This document shows, piece by piece, positions 50,165-58,391 of a stretch of 64,000 nt of DNA (the first letter of the stretch is position 1; the number at the start of each line of letters is the position of its first letter). The stretch covers positions 3,682,001 to 3,746,000 of the forward strand of contig NZ_JASTLC010000001.1 in the NCBI RefSeq assembly GCF_030499575.1. Reading direction: 5' to 3'. Made by a program: the position numbers and the translations under genes. This stretch comes from Streptomyces sp. DG2A-72. GTDB taxonomy: Bacteria; Actinomycetota; Actinomycetes; Streptomycetales; Streptomycetaceae. Under the pieces are notes generated by a model. That model had not been told where the DNA came from, ran no database searches, and was given only the letters and a program-made list of their open reading frames with translations.

Positions 50165-51838
50165 TTACTGCGCGGCTGCCCCGCGCGTTGTGGGGGCTCC
50201 GCCACCCACACCCCCTGAAGCTGGGCCTCTCGTGGGAGCGAGGGGCCCTTCTTCGATGTCCGCGTGCGTCAGCCTCCGGTACATGTCCTCCCCCGCCGGC
50301 CGCCACCACACGGGATCGGCGCAGCGGACCCCCTCCTTCCGCAGCTGCGCCCGGTGGATCTTGTTCGTCGCCGTGACCGGCATCCGCTCCACCACCCGCA
50401 CGAACCGGGGCGCCATCTTGGTCCCGAGGTCGGGCTGAGCTGCCAAAAAGCGCACGAAGCCGTCAGGCTCGAAGGCCCCGGAGACCGCCGCCATCACCTG
50501 GTCCCCGGTCACCGGATCCGGCACCGCGTACACGGCGACGGCATCGGCACCCTCGTACCGGGCCAGGATGTTCTCGATCATCGCGGCGGCGAGATTCTCG
50601 CTGTCGACGCGGATCCGGTCGTCCGCGCGCCCGGCGAAGTACAGGAACCCGTCGGCGTCCCGGCAGAAGAGGTCACCGGTCCAGTACGCGCCGTCCCGCA
50701 GCCGTGCCGCGTCCGCCTCCGGGTTGCGCCAGTAGCCCTCGAAGGGATTCGGCCCCCGGTTCACCAGCTCGCCGAGCGCCTCCTCCCCGTTGAGCAGCCG
50801 CCCCGTGGAGTCGAAGAGAGCCGCCGGGCACTCCTGTCCCGTCTCCGGATCGAGTACGACCAGCCCGGGCGTCGCGGGCCCGACCGCCCCCGCCGGCGTC
50901 CCCGGCGTCCACTGCACCGCCGCCCCGCCCTCCGACGACCCGTATCCCTCCACCAGCCGCACCCCGAACCGCCGCTCGAACGCCGCCGCGTCCACCGCCC
51001 CCGCCTCCGTGCCGAAGCCGAGCCGCAGCGGATTGTCGCGGTCGTCGGTCCGTTCCTCGGTGGCGAGGATGTACTGCACGGCCCGCCCGACGTACGTGAA
51101 GTACGTCGCCCCGTATCGCCGTACGTCCGTCAGGAACCCCGACGCCGAGAACCGCCGCCGCAGCGCCACCCCCGCCCCGGCCGCCAGCGCGGGCGCCCAG
51201 TCGGCGATCACCGCGTTGCCGTGGAACATCGGCATGCAGATGTAGTGCACGTCGTCCCGGCCCACCCCGAAGTGGCCGGCGAGGGAGTGCCCGGCGGCGG
51301 CAAGGCGGCCCTGTGTGCAGAGGGCGGCCTTGGGGGCGCCGGTCGAGCCGGAGGTGAAGTACAGCAGGAGACGGTGGGACGGGGTGGCCCGGGTGGCGTC
51401 CGGGCGGGCGTCGGCGTAGGGCGCGAGCAGGTCGTCGTACTCCTGGGTGTCGGTGGACAGCAGGCGTACGCCGGGCAGGTCGAGGCCGGTGAGGAGCGGG
51501 AGGCGGGTGCGGTCGGTGAGGACGATCCGGCAGTCGGTGTGCAGGATGTCGCGGGCGAGTTCGGGGCCGCGGCGGGTGGGGTTGATCCCGGCGACGGCCG
51601 CGCCGGCGAGGGCGGCGGCGCCCAACCACAGCGGGTATTCCGGGGTGTTGTCGAGCAGCACCCCGATGTGCGGCTCGGCGCCCGGCGGCAGCAGATCGGC
51701 CAGCAGCGCGGCACGGGCCGCTGCTCCGGCCGCCATCTCGTGGTGGGTGAGCGTCCGTTCCTCGCACCACAGCCCCGGGCGGTGGTCGCCCCACCGCGCG
51801 GCGACGAGTTCCGCGACCGTGCGTGCACTGGATTCCAT
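50165..51838 (-). CDS. Acyl-CoA synthetase (FadD17-like AMP-binding enzyme)
   Basis: The 557-residue protein is an ANL-superfamily ligase that activates a fatty or other carboxylic acid to its CoA ester. Motifs seen are the P loop LLYFTSGSTGAPKAAL (about 158-173), GYGSSEGGAAVQW, YWTGDLFCRDADGFLYFAGR and the C-terminal lysine region PVTATNKIHRAQL. The C-terminal 20 residues are Gly/Ala-rich. ATG 51838 gives the usual N-terminus MESSARTVAELVAARWG; GTG 51844 is possible. A palindromic site lies 9 bases upstream. Chain length preference is not readable. Confidence 0.87.
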   Translation of the reverse strand: MESSARTVAELVAARWGDHRPGLWCEERTLTHHEMAAGAAARAALLADLLPPGAEPHIGVLLDNTPEYPLWLGAAALAGAAVAGINPTRRGPELARDILHTDCRIVLTDRTRLPLLTGLDLPGVRLLSTDTQEYDDLLAPYADARPDATRATPSHRLLLYFTSGSTGAPKAALCTQGRLAAAGHSLAGHFGVGRDDVHYICMPMFHGNAVIADWAPALAAGAGVALRRRFSASGFLTDVRRYGATYFTYVGRAVQYILATEERTDDRDNPLRLGFGTEAGAVDAAAFERRFGVRLVEGYGSSEGGAAVQWTPGTPAGAVGPATPGLVVLDPETGQECPAALFDSTGRLLNGEEALGELVNRGPNPFEGYWRNPEADAARLRDGAYWTGDLFCRDADGFLYFAGRADDRIRVDSENLAAAMIENILARYEGADAVAVYAVPDPVTGDQVMAAVSGAFEPDGFVRFLAAQPDLGTKMAPRFVRVVERMPVTATNKIHRAQLRKEGVRCADPVWWRPAGEDMYRRLTHADIEEGPLAPTRGPASGGVGGGAPTTRGAAAQ

Positions 51839-51846
51839 GGGCACGT

Positions 51847-51865
51847 ACGGTAATTGACGTACCGT
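51847..51865. promoter_or_regulatory. Inverted repeat in front of the acyl-CoA synthetase gene
   Basis: ACGGTA-ATTGACG-TACCGT is a 19-base inverted repeat placed between the acyl-CoA synthetase start and the end of the DUF3592 gene. Size and position suit a TetR-type operator, as often found for fadD genes, but no regulator gene is adjacent. Confidence 0.5.
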
Positions 51866-52344
51866 CAGATGTGGAGCCCCAGGAGAGCCCCAGGGACCTG
51901 GAACCCGAAGCCGTCCAGCACCGAGAAGAGCGTGTGGGCGATGAGCATGAACGCGATGCAGAAGGCGATGAAGACGCCGAGGAACAGCAGCGCACAGCCC
52001 GAGCCCGCCGCGAGCACTCCGGGAGACGGGGCGTGGGCCGTGGCGCGCTCGGGGCGTTCCGCCAGGTAGTGCACGGTGACGATGTCACCTTCCACGGTCA
52101 TCGCCGGTCCGTACGCCTCCTCGAACCGGATGTAACGCCCGTCGTGCGTGGTGAACTCGTAGACGTGGTGCTGCGTCGTGGAGTCATTGCTCGTCGTCGT
52201 GAACGCTCGCAGACACCGCGCCTCGGCCGTGAGCCCGTTGTTCCAGGCGTTGCGGATGTCGCGGGCGCGCCGCATCAGCCTCGTCGCGGCGTAGCCCGCA
52301 AGGCCGATCATGAACAACGGTATGACGTAGAACAGCGCTTCCAT
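51865..52344 (-). CDS. DUF3592 membrane protein
   Basis: The 159-residue protein has a membrane helix at each end (about 3-20 and 112-135) and a central beta-rich section with HHVYEFTTHDGRYIRFEEAY and GDIVTVHYLAERPERAT, the DUF3592 pattern. It is a small integral membrane protein of unknown role. GGGGGACCTC precedes ATG 52344. It is on the same strand as and 26 bases from the acyl-CoA synthetase gene, and might share a transcript. Confidence 0.75.
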   Translation of the reverse strand: MEALFYVIPLFMIGLAGYAATRLMRRARDIRNAWNNGLTAEARCLRAFTTTSNDSTTQHHVYEFTTHDGRYIRFEEAYGPAMTVEGDIVTVHYLAERPERATAHAPSPGVLAAGSGCALLFLGVFIAFCIAFMLIAHTLFSVLDGFGFQVPGALLGLHI

Positions 52345-52447
52345 GAGGTCCCCCGAGGTCAGGTACGGCTTCCCGCACGCCGGAACGGTCTTGATCGGCG
52401 TGCGGGAAACCTACCCGCGGGGGGTGGCGCACGGACTCAAGGGATGC

Positions 52448-53053
52448 TCAGAACCTGACGTCGGAGCAGGCGTAGAACGCGTTGCCCGTGTCCGCGATGG
52501 TCCACACGGCGAGGATGACGTGGTGACCGCTCAGGCCGGAGGGCAGCGTGCCGCTGTGGGAGAGGGTCTGCGGCGGGCGCTGGCCGTTGTAGGGGACGGT
52601 GAAGAACGGGGTGAGGTTGAGGTCCGAGCGGGCCAGGTTGTGGTTCTGGTTCCAGCCCGGCTTGGTGACGTAGTACTTGAAGTCGGTCGTGGCGTGCATG
52701 GCGGTGAACTGCCAGCGGAACGTGTAGCTCTGACCGCCCGTCACCTTGGTGGTCGGCCAGTTGGCGCCTGACGGCGTCTTCGCTGCGCTGAGCTGGGCGA
52801 ACTGGCCCTGGCCCGCGTTGCATATCTGCCCGTCCGCCGGGCCGGACGCCGGGAAGCCCTTCGGGCCCTCGACGCTCTGCGGCTCCCACTGGATGGAGCC
52901 GCAGTTGGTGACGGTGCCGTTCTGGCAGAGCTTCTGCCTGCTGATGGGGAGGTCGGTGTAGCCGTGGCCGCTGGCGCCGCCGGAGGAGAGCACAAGGGCT
53001 CCGGTCGTGGCGAGGCCCACGGCGACGGCGGACAACGTGGTCTTGGTGCGCAT
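52448..53053 (-). CDS. lpmP: AA10 lytic polysaccharide monooxygenase, secreted
   Basis: LPMOs cut crystalline chitin or cellulose oxidatively with copper held by a histidine brace. The 201-residue precursor has a signal peptide (1-29) and after cleavage at ASG/H exposes H30 in HGYTDLPISRQ as the required N-terminal copper ligand. The second ligand is H120 (FTAMHATTDF) and the axial Phe lies in NAFYACSDVRF. It has no carbohydrate-binding module. In S. coelicolor the gene at this position (SCO2833, LpmP) belongs with CslA and GlxA in glycan deposition at hyphal tips. CAGGAG lies 7 bases before the ATG. A DasR-type operator is about 45 bases upstream. Confidence 0.92.
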   Translation of the reverse strand: MRTKTTLSAVAVGLATTGALVLSSGGASGHGYTDLPISRQKLCQNGTVTNCGSIQWEPQSVEGPKGFPASGPADGQICNAGQGQFAQLSAAKTPSGANWPTTKVTGGQSYTFRWQFTAMHATTDFKYYVTKPGWNQNHNLARSDLNLTPFFTVPYNGQRPPQTLSHSGTLPSGLSGHHVILAVWTIADTGNAFYACSDVRF

Positions 53054-53094
53054 GCTGCCGCTCCTGGAGAACGTGGGGGAAGTTCAGTGAGCTT

Positions 53095-53110
53095 GCAGGT
53101 CTAGACCAAG
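53095..53110. promoter_or_regulatory. DasR-responsive element (dre) upstream of the LPMO gene
   Basis: Read on the reverse strand, CTTGGTCTAGACCTGC contains the palindromic dre core TGGTCTAGACC and matches 12 of 16 positions of the published consensus ACTGGTCTAGACCAGT. It is 41-57 bases before the LPMO start. DasR senses N-acetylglucosamine-derived phosphosugars and represses chitinolytic genes. Confidence 0.75.
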
Positions 53111-53179
53111 TTTCAGATTATTGCGGCTACTTGGCTGTGTCCATATCAAAGACGTGTCCATACCAATCGAGGAACTCAT

Positions 53180-54301
53180 TCAGGGTCCTGCTTCTCCGCG
53201 CCCCGAACAGAACGCCACCGTCAAGTCCTTGACGAGCACCTTGCGTTCGTAGTCGTCGAGCTCCACCAGCCCCCGCATGGTCAGCCGCGTCACCGTGTCC
53301 TCCACCGAGTCCACGACCGACGTCAGCACGCTCGCCCGGTGCTGGGCGTCCAGCGCGGCGATCCGGCGGCGGTGCATGGCGGCGGCGACTTCGGGGGCGT
53401 ACTCGACACGCACCGGCCGCACCGAGAACACCTCAAGGCCGACCGGCGTCGCGTCCGCCGCGACCAGCCGGGTCAGCGCGTCGGTGGCCACGTCCATCGA
53501 CGGCCGCACGCCGCCCGGCATCTCCACCGGCACCCGGGCGAGCGCCGCCTCCACGCACTCGCGCAGATAGGTCTCGTGGTCCTCGACGCCCAGCGTGGCC
53601 CGCGCGGTGTCGCGCACCCGCCACACCACGAGGACGACGACCCGCAGCGCGACCCCGCTGCCCTCGGCCGCGGGCATCGGCTCGCTGCGCCAGTGCCGCA
53701 GCCGTACGTCGACCCGGCGGCGCAGCAGCAGCGGGTTGACCCACATCAGGCCGGTCCGCCGCACGGTCCCCCGGTAGCGCCCGAACAGCCCGAGCACCCA
53801 CGCTCGCCCGGTCCGCCCCCGGGCCAGCCCGCCGAACCCGAACAGACCCAAGGAAACGGCGCCGGCGTACGCCGCCCACTGCACGGGCCCGAGCCCGGCC
53901 CCGCCGGTCACCGGCAGACCCAGCTCGGCAACGACTGGGGCCGGCAACGCGCCCGCCCACCAAGAGGTGAGGAGAGTTCCGGCCACCCCGGTCCCCCCGG
54001 CGAGCACTCCCACCACACCGGGCAGCACCCGTGCCGGGCGCTCGGCCAGGGCGGGATCCACCTCCGGCACCGGGCGGGCCTTCGCCGGGACAGGGCGGCG
54101 CAGCCGCGGCTGCTCTCCCGTCCCGTGACGACGGCCGACGACGGCGGGCTTGAGGGGGACGGAGACCGGGTTGGGGTCGTCGCGGAACAGCAGATGGACG
54201 GGGATCTCGGTGGTCGCCTCGTTCTGGATCAGCCGGGCGGGCCGGGGCGCACTCTCTGCCGGGCCGTCGGACTCGGGCGTGTGGGAAGTGGTCGTGGTCA
54301 T
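53180..54301 (-). CDS. SPFH/Band 7 domain membrane protein
   Basis: The 373-residue protein has a long polar N-terminus (about 1-85) with two proline-rich patches, two membrane segments (about 92-112 and 135-160), and an SPFH/prohibitin-like domain (about 175-350, with FGRYRGTVRRTGLMWVNPL and SGVALRVVVLVVWRV). SPFH proteins form membrane microdomain scaffolds. The gene holds the position of its S. coelicolor counterpart between the LPMO and the peptidoglycan-active gene, all on the minus strand. GGAGGCACCCG precedes ATG 54301. Confidence 0.85.
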   Translation of the reverse strand: MTTTTSHTPESDGPAESAPRPARLIQNEATTEIPVHLLFRDDPNPVSVPLKPAVVGRRHGTGEQPRLRRPVPAKARPVPEVDPALAERPARVLPGVVGVLAGGTGVAGTLLTSWWAGALPAPVVAELGLPVTGGAGLGPVQWAAYAGAVSLGLFGFGGLARGRTGRAWVLGLFGRYRGTVRRTGLMWVNPLLLRRRVDVRLRHWRSEPMPAAEGSGVALRVVVLVVWRVRDTARATLGVEDHETYLRECVEAALARVPVEMPGGVRPSMDVATDALTRLVAADATPVGLEVFSVRPVRVEYAPEVAAAMHRRRIAALDAQHRASVLTSVVDSVEDTVTRLTMRGLVELDDYERKVLVKDLTVAFCSGRGEAGP

Positions 54302-54376
54302 CGGGTGCCTCCAGCCTCCGCGCCAGATGCGTCAGATGCGTCAGATGCTCAGAACGGTGGGATGCGCGGCCTCGCG

Positions 54377-55687
54377 TCACGCGAACAGCCGCCGCCAGGT
54401 CTCCGGCCCCGGATAGCCGTCGGCCGCGCCGCCCCGCCAGCCCTGGGAGCGCTGGAAGGCCTCGACGCCGCGCCGGTCCGCCTCGCTCCAGCGCGGACCC
54501 GGACCGGTCGTGTAGTGGTTGCCGAACCCCTTCTTCACCAGCTGCCGGCGGAGCTGTGTGACGTACTCGTTGTCCGCGCCCGGACGGAACATCGCCCGCC
54601 CCGGATAGCCGGGCACCCCGTGCGAGGCGGGGGCGGCCGGTGCGGCAGCCCCCGTGGTGATGTCCTTGCCCTCGCCGGCGACCAGCAGCGTCCAGGTCCG
54701 CGGCCCGGGCAGCCCGTCCGCGTCGTCGCCGGTCCAGCCCTGGGCGCGCTGGAAGGCCTGGGTCGCCCTGCGGTCGGCGTCCGTCCAGCGGGGGCCCGGA
54801 CCCGAGGCGTAGAACTGGCCGGCGCCGCGAGCGACGAGCATCCGGCCCAGCTCGGCGACGTACTTGTTGTTGGCGCCGGGACCGAAGTAGGCCGCTCCCG
54901 GGTACGGCTGCGCGGCGGGCGCGCTCGACTTCGCGCCCGCCGCGCCCGCCGCGCCCGCCGTGCCTGCCGCGAGCCCCTTGTAGCGGTAGGCGAGATAGCG
55001 GTCGGAGTGGGTCCAGTAGGCGTAGGGGGTGGCCTGCTTGCGGGCGTGCGGGCGGGTGGACTCGTAGGCGATGTAGGAGGTGTGCGTGTAGTCGGTCCAG
55101 CCGCCGAAGATGACGACGTGTGAGCCGTTCTGCGGGTTCTCCGGATTGTGGAACAGCAGAATGTCGCCGGGCAGCAGATCGTCCTTGGACACCCGCACCC
55201 CGTACTGGCCGAGGCTGCCCGTCCATTCGTTTCCGGGCAGCTTCCAGGCCATCGAGACGAAGCCCGAGCAGTCCTGCCGGTATCCGTCGGACCAGAACCG
55301 GCTCATGTTGTACGGCACCTTCGCCTCGACCCATTTCTTGGCCCGCCTGATGATCTCCGCCCGGGTGGTCGTGGGCACCTTGGTCCCGGGCGCGGGCTTG
55401 GTCGGCAGGCCGGCCGGACCGTGCAGCGGGGCCTGGCCGCCCTGTGGGCTCGCGGGCTCGTCATCTGGGGGGATGTCCGGCCGCTGGGCTGCGTGCGGGG
55501 CGGCGAGCGCCGGTGCCGCCTGCCCTGCGGCGAGCGCCGCGGCGGCGACGACCAGCACCCGCCGGGCCGCCGGGTGACAGCTTCCGTGGCCGGTCGCGGA
55601 ATGCGGCAGGACCCGCCGCCAGTGAACACATCCCGGGCAGTCGCAGTCGCTCGCGGGATCGACTTCCTCGAATGCCGGAGTCGGCAT
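54377..55687 (-). CDS. Secreted NlpC/P60- or amidase-type cell-wall hydrolase with two peptidoglycan-binding repeats
   Basis: The 436-residue protein has a cysteine peptidase-like domain (about 105-250) with C140 in YRQDCSGFVSMAW and H190 in NGSHVVIFGGW, then an Ala/Gly linker and two similar repeats (about 285-350 and 370-436) of peptidoglycan-binding type, each with a YPG...FGPG/FRPG start and AFQR-QGW. The export signal is displaced: a hydrophobic stretch RRVLVVAAAALAAGQAAPAL (42-61) follows a 41-residue cytoplasmic extension containing the cysteine cluster CDCPGCVHW. It should cleave or remodel peptidoglycan. GAGGGG precedes ATG 55687. Confidence 0.82.
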   Translation of the reverse strand: MPTPAFEEVDPASDCDCPGCVHWRRVLPHSATGHGSCHPAARRVLVVAAAALAAGQAAPALAAPHAAQRPDIPPDDEPASPQGGQAPLHGPAGLPTKPAPGTKVPTTTRAEIIRRAKKWVEAKVPYNMSRFWSDGYRQDCSGFVSMAWKLPGNEWTGSLGQYGVRVSKDDLLPGDILLFHNPENPQNGSHVVIFGGWTDYTHTSYIAYESTRPHARKQATPYAYWTHSDRYLAYRYKGLAAGTAGAAGAAGAKSSAPAAQPYPGAAYFGPGANNKYVAELGRMLVARGAGQFYASGPGPRWTDADRRATQAFQRAQGWTGDDADGLPGPRTWTLLVAGEGKDITTGAAAPAAPASHGVPGYPGRAMFRPGADNEYVTQLRRQLVKKGFGNHYTTGPGPRWSEADRRGVEAFQRSQGWRGGAADGYPGPETWRRLFA

Positions 55688-55874
55688 TCGATTCCCCTCA
55701 CACTCCAGCTGGAAATGTCCACGTCTGTGCATGTTGATCAGTTTCACAACTGTGTTCCGGACGCGCATGTTGACGGTCCGAATGATGTACGGCGGCCAGG
55801 GCGGGCCCCGGCCGGCGGGGCGCCCGTGGTCCGGAGCACTCTCCGGGGTCGGGTAAGGTTGTGCAGGTCAGCAG

Positions 55875-55948
55875 GCGCCGCTAGCTCAGTTGGTTAGAGC
55901 AGCTGACTCTTAATCAGCGGGTCCGGGGTTCGAGTCCCTGGCGGCGCA
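55875..55948 (+). tRNA. tRNA-Lys (CTT anticodon), copy 3
   Basis: Identical to the copies at 31781 and 49898 over 74 bases. As in copy 1, TAAGGT stands about 20 bases upstream as the likely -10 box and GTCAGCAG directly precedes the tRNA. A terminator follows. Confidence 0.97.
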
Positions 55949-55957
55949 CCGACAGCT

Positions 55958-55987
55958 AGGCCCCTCGCTCCGGCGGGGGGCCTTCTG
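55958..55987 (+). terminator. Terminator after tRNA-Lys copy 3
   Basis: AGGCCCCTCGC (55958-55968), loop TCCG, GCGGGGGGCCT (55973-55983) followed by TCTGC forms an 11-bp stem with one mismatch-tolerant G-T pair. Confidence 0.82.
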
Positions 55988-56396
55988 CTTGCCCGCACCC
56001 CACCGTCGAACAGTCGTGCCCGCCACTCACCCACACCGGGTCCACAAGACCCCCACAGCTGCCACAATGAACGCGTATGACCGGTAAACACCGCGTTTCG
56101 CATCTTGCGATCATGCTGAACGCCGTAGAACTCTGTTTTTTCAAGATGCTGCGGATTCGCGGCACTTGGGGGGCAAGGAGCCGGTTGCCGGTTTGTCTCG
56201 GGGAGAGGGGGCCCCGCTCATGAGGCGATGCCGAGGGGGGCATCATGCAACCGGAAGGTCGCTGTTTCATGTCTAGTGGTGTGGACGATGTGGTGACAGC
56301 GGTCCATCACTGATCCGCCTGTGAAGGTCGAGGGGGACCTGCGCAGGTGTAAGGAACCGACAGACACGCGCTGATCCGCGTGTGGGGGGATGACTC
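55988..56396 (+). promoter_or_regulatory. cslA upstream region with hairpin next to the ribosome site
   Basis: About 410 non-coding bases precede cslA. At 56364-56383 ACACGCG-CTGATC-CGCGTGT forms a 7-bp stem that ends where the ribosome site GGGGGGAT begins, 13 bases before the start codon; it may act in translation or as an operator. AGTGGTGTGGACGATG at 56275-56290 has partial dre character (left half AGTGGTGT, right half degenerate). No gene with acceptable codon use was found in the stretch. Confidence 0.45.
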
Positions 56397-58391
56397 ATGA
56401 CGTCGACGCCGACGGGCGCCCGGCAGAACTACGACCCGTCACAGACGACCCAGCTCAGGGTGCCATCGCATCGGACCGGCGCGTTCCGCCGGATCAAGAA
56501 GACGCTGCCGAAGTACGACTACGAGCACTACAGCCGACTGGCGGGTCCCCTCACACAACCCGATCCGAACAAGCCCTACAGAGTGCAGTACCGCTCCTTG
56601 ATCTCACAGGAGCCGCACCGGCTCAGAGTGGCCCTGATGCTGGCCGCCGCGCCGCTGCTCTCGATCGTGCTGCTCGCCTGGCTGCTCCAGCCCGTGCACT
56701 GGACCGAGCGCGACTACCCGGCGTACGACTTCCTGCCGGCCCTCGACATGGTGATGCTCGTCTCGATCGGCCTGATCGAGTTCTTCCGCTGCATGAACGT
56801 GCTGTCGAACGCGCACGCCACGCTGGTCGCCCGCGACCCGGTCCCGGTGGTGCCCGAGACCGGCACGAGAGTCGCCTTCCTGACCTCCTTCGTGCCCGGC
56901 AAGGAGCCGCTGGAGATGGTGACCAAGACCCTGGAGGCGGCCGTCAAGCTGCGCCACCGGGGCCTGCTGCATGTCTGGCTGCTCGACGAGGGCGACGACC
57001 CGGCGGTCAAGGAGGTCTGCGCCCGGCTCGGCGTGCACCACTTCAGCCGCAAGGGCGTCGCCAAGTGGAACCAGGCCAAGGGCCCGCACCGCGCCAAGAC
57101 CAAGCACGGCAACTACAACGCCTGGCTGGACGCGCACGGCGACCACTACGACTTCTTCGCCTCCGTCGACACCGACCATGTGCCGCTGCCCAACTACCTG
57201 GAGCGGATGCTCGGCTTCTTCCGCGACCCGGACGTCGGCTTCGTCATCGGCCCGCAGGTCTACGGCAACTACGACAACTTCGTCACCAAGGCAGCCGAGT
57301 CCCAGCAGTTCCTCTTCCACGCCCTGATCCAGCGCGCCGGCAACCGCTACGGCTCGCCGATGTTCGTGGGCACCTCCAACGCCGTACGCATCAGGGCGCT
57401 GAAGCAGATCGGCGGGCTGTACGACTCGATCACCGAGGACATGGCGACCGGCTTCGAGATCCACCGGCACAAGAACCCCGTCACGGGCAGGAAGTGGCGC
57501 TCGGTCTACACGCCGGACGTGCTGGCGGTCGGTGAGGGCCCGAGCGCCTGGACGGACTTCTTCACCCAGCAGATGCGCTGGTCGCGCGGGACGTACGAGA
57601 CGATCCTCAAGCAGTACTGGAAGGGCTTCTACTCGCTGCCGCCGAGCAAGCTCTTCAACTACACGATGATGATCATCTTTTACCCGATGTCGGCCCTGAA
57701 CTGGATCCTCGCGGCGATCAGTTGTGCCCTGTTCCTGGGCCTGGGCGCCTCGGGTGTGAACATCGACCCGACGATCTGGCTGATGCTCTACGGCAACGCC
57801 TCCGCCCTGCAGATCGGCCTCTACGTCTGGAACCGCCGCCACAACGTCTCGCCGCACGAGCCGGAGGGCTCCGGCGGTGTGGCCGGCATGGTGATGTCCG
57901 CGCTGTCGGCGCCGCTCTACGCGAAGGCGCTGATCGACTCGGTACTCCGCAAGAAGAGCAAGTTCGTGGTCACGCCCAAGGGCGACTCGGCCAGCCCGGA
58001 CCGCTGGTTCGGGACCTTCCGGTACCACTGGTACTTCATCCTGATCTTCGCCGGCTCGATCACCGCGGGCTTCGTGTACGGCCACTCCCACCCCGCGATG
58101 ATCATCTGGGCCTGCTTCGCCCTGCTGATCACCGCCACGCCCATCTTCGCCTGGCGCCACATGGTGCGGCAGGAGAAGAAGAAGCCCGCCGCGCCCGACC
58201 GGCCCGAGCCGCAGGACGCGGGCGGGGTCGTGCCGCACCAGCCCCCGCACCAGCACCGTCCGCAGCCACTGCCGGCGCCGCACGCCCCGCAGCAGAAGCC
58301 GAGTTGGGCCGCCTCACAGCAGCAGGGGGGCGACGGCAACGACCAGACCATGCAGATCGCCCTTGGTGGACTTGGGGGACGTAAGGAATGA
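56397..58391 (+). CDS. cslA: CslA, cellulose synthase-like glycosyltransferase
   Basis: CslA polymerises a beta-glucan-like polymer at the hyphal tip and is needed for normal aerial growth in S. coelicolor. The 664-residue GT2 protein has two N-terminal membrane helices (about 78-98 and 115-135), the catalytic domain with DEGDD (197-201), DTD (258-260), TED (346-348) and QQMRW (391-395), then four or more membrane helices (about 415-585) and a Pro/Gln/His-rich tail. Unlike classical BcsA it has no C-terminal PilZ domain that I can see. ATG 56397 has GGGGGGAT 8 bases upstream. The stop overlaps glxA by 4 bases. Confidence 0.93.
   Translation: MTSTPTGARQNYDPSQTTQLRVPSHRTGAFRRIKKTLPKYDYEHYSRLAGPLTQPDPNKPYRVQYRSLISQEPHRLRVALMLAAAPLLSIVLLAWLLQPVHWTERDYPAYDFLPALDMVMLVSIGLIEFFRCMNVLSNAHATLVARDPVPVVPETGTRVAFLTSFVPGKEPLEMVTKTLEAAVKLRHRGLLHVWLLDEGDDPAVKEVCARLGVHHFSRKGVAKWNQAKGPHRAKTKHGNYNAWLDAHGDHYDFFASVDTDHVPLPNYLERMLGFFRDPDVGFVIGPQVYGNYDNFVTKAAESQQFLFHALIQRAGNRYGSPMFVGTSNAVRIRALKQIGGLYDSITEDMATGFEIHRHKNPVTGRKWRSVYTPDVLAVGEGPSAWTDFFTQQMRWSRGTYETILKQYWKGFYSLPPSKLFNYTMMIIFYPMSALNWILAAISCALFLGLGASGVNIDPTIWLMLYGNASALQIGLYVWNRRHNVSPHEPEGSGGVAGMVMSALSAPLYAKALIDSVLRKKSKFVVTPKGDSASPDRWFGTFRYHWYFILIFAGSITAGFVYGHSHPAMIIWACFALLITATPIFAWRHMVRQEKKKPAAPDRPEPQDAGGVVPHQPPHQHRPQPLPAPHAPQQKPSWAASQQQGGDGNDQTMQIALGGLGGRKE

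Noticed and set aside
56275..56290. A second DasR site before cslA
   Set aside because: Only the left half (AGTGGTGT) fits; the right half is degenerate, so it is mentioned but not called.
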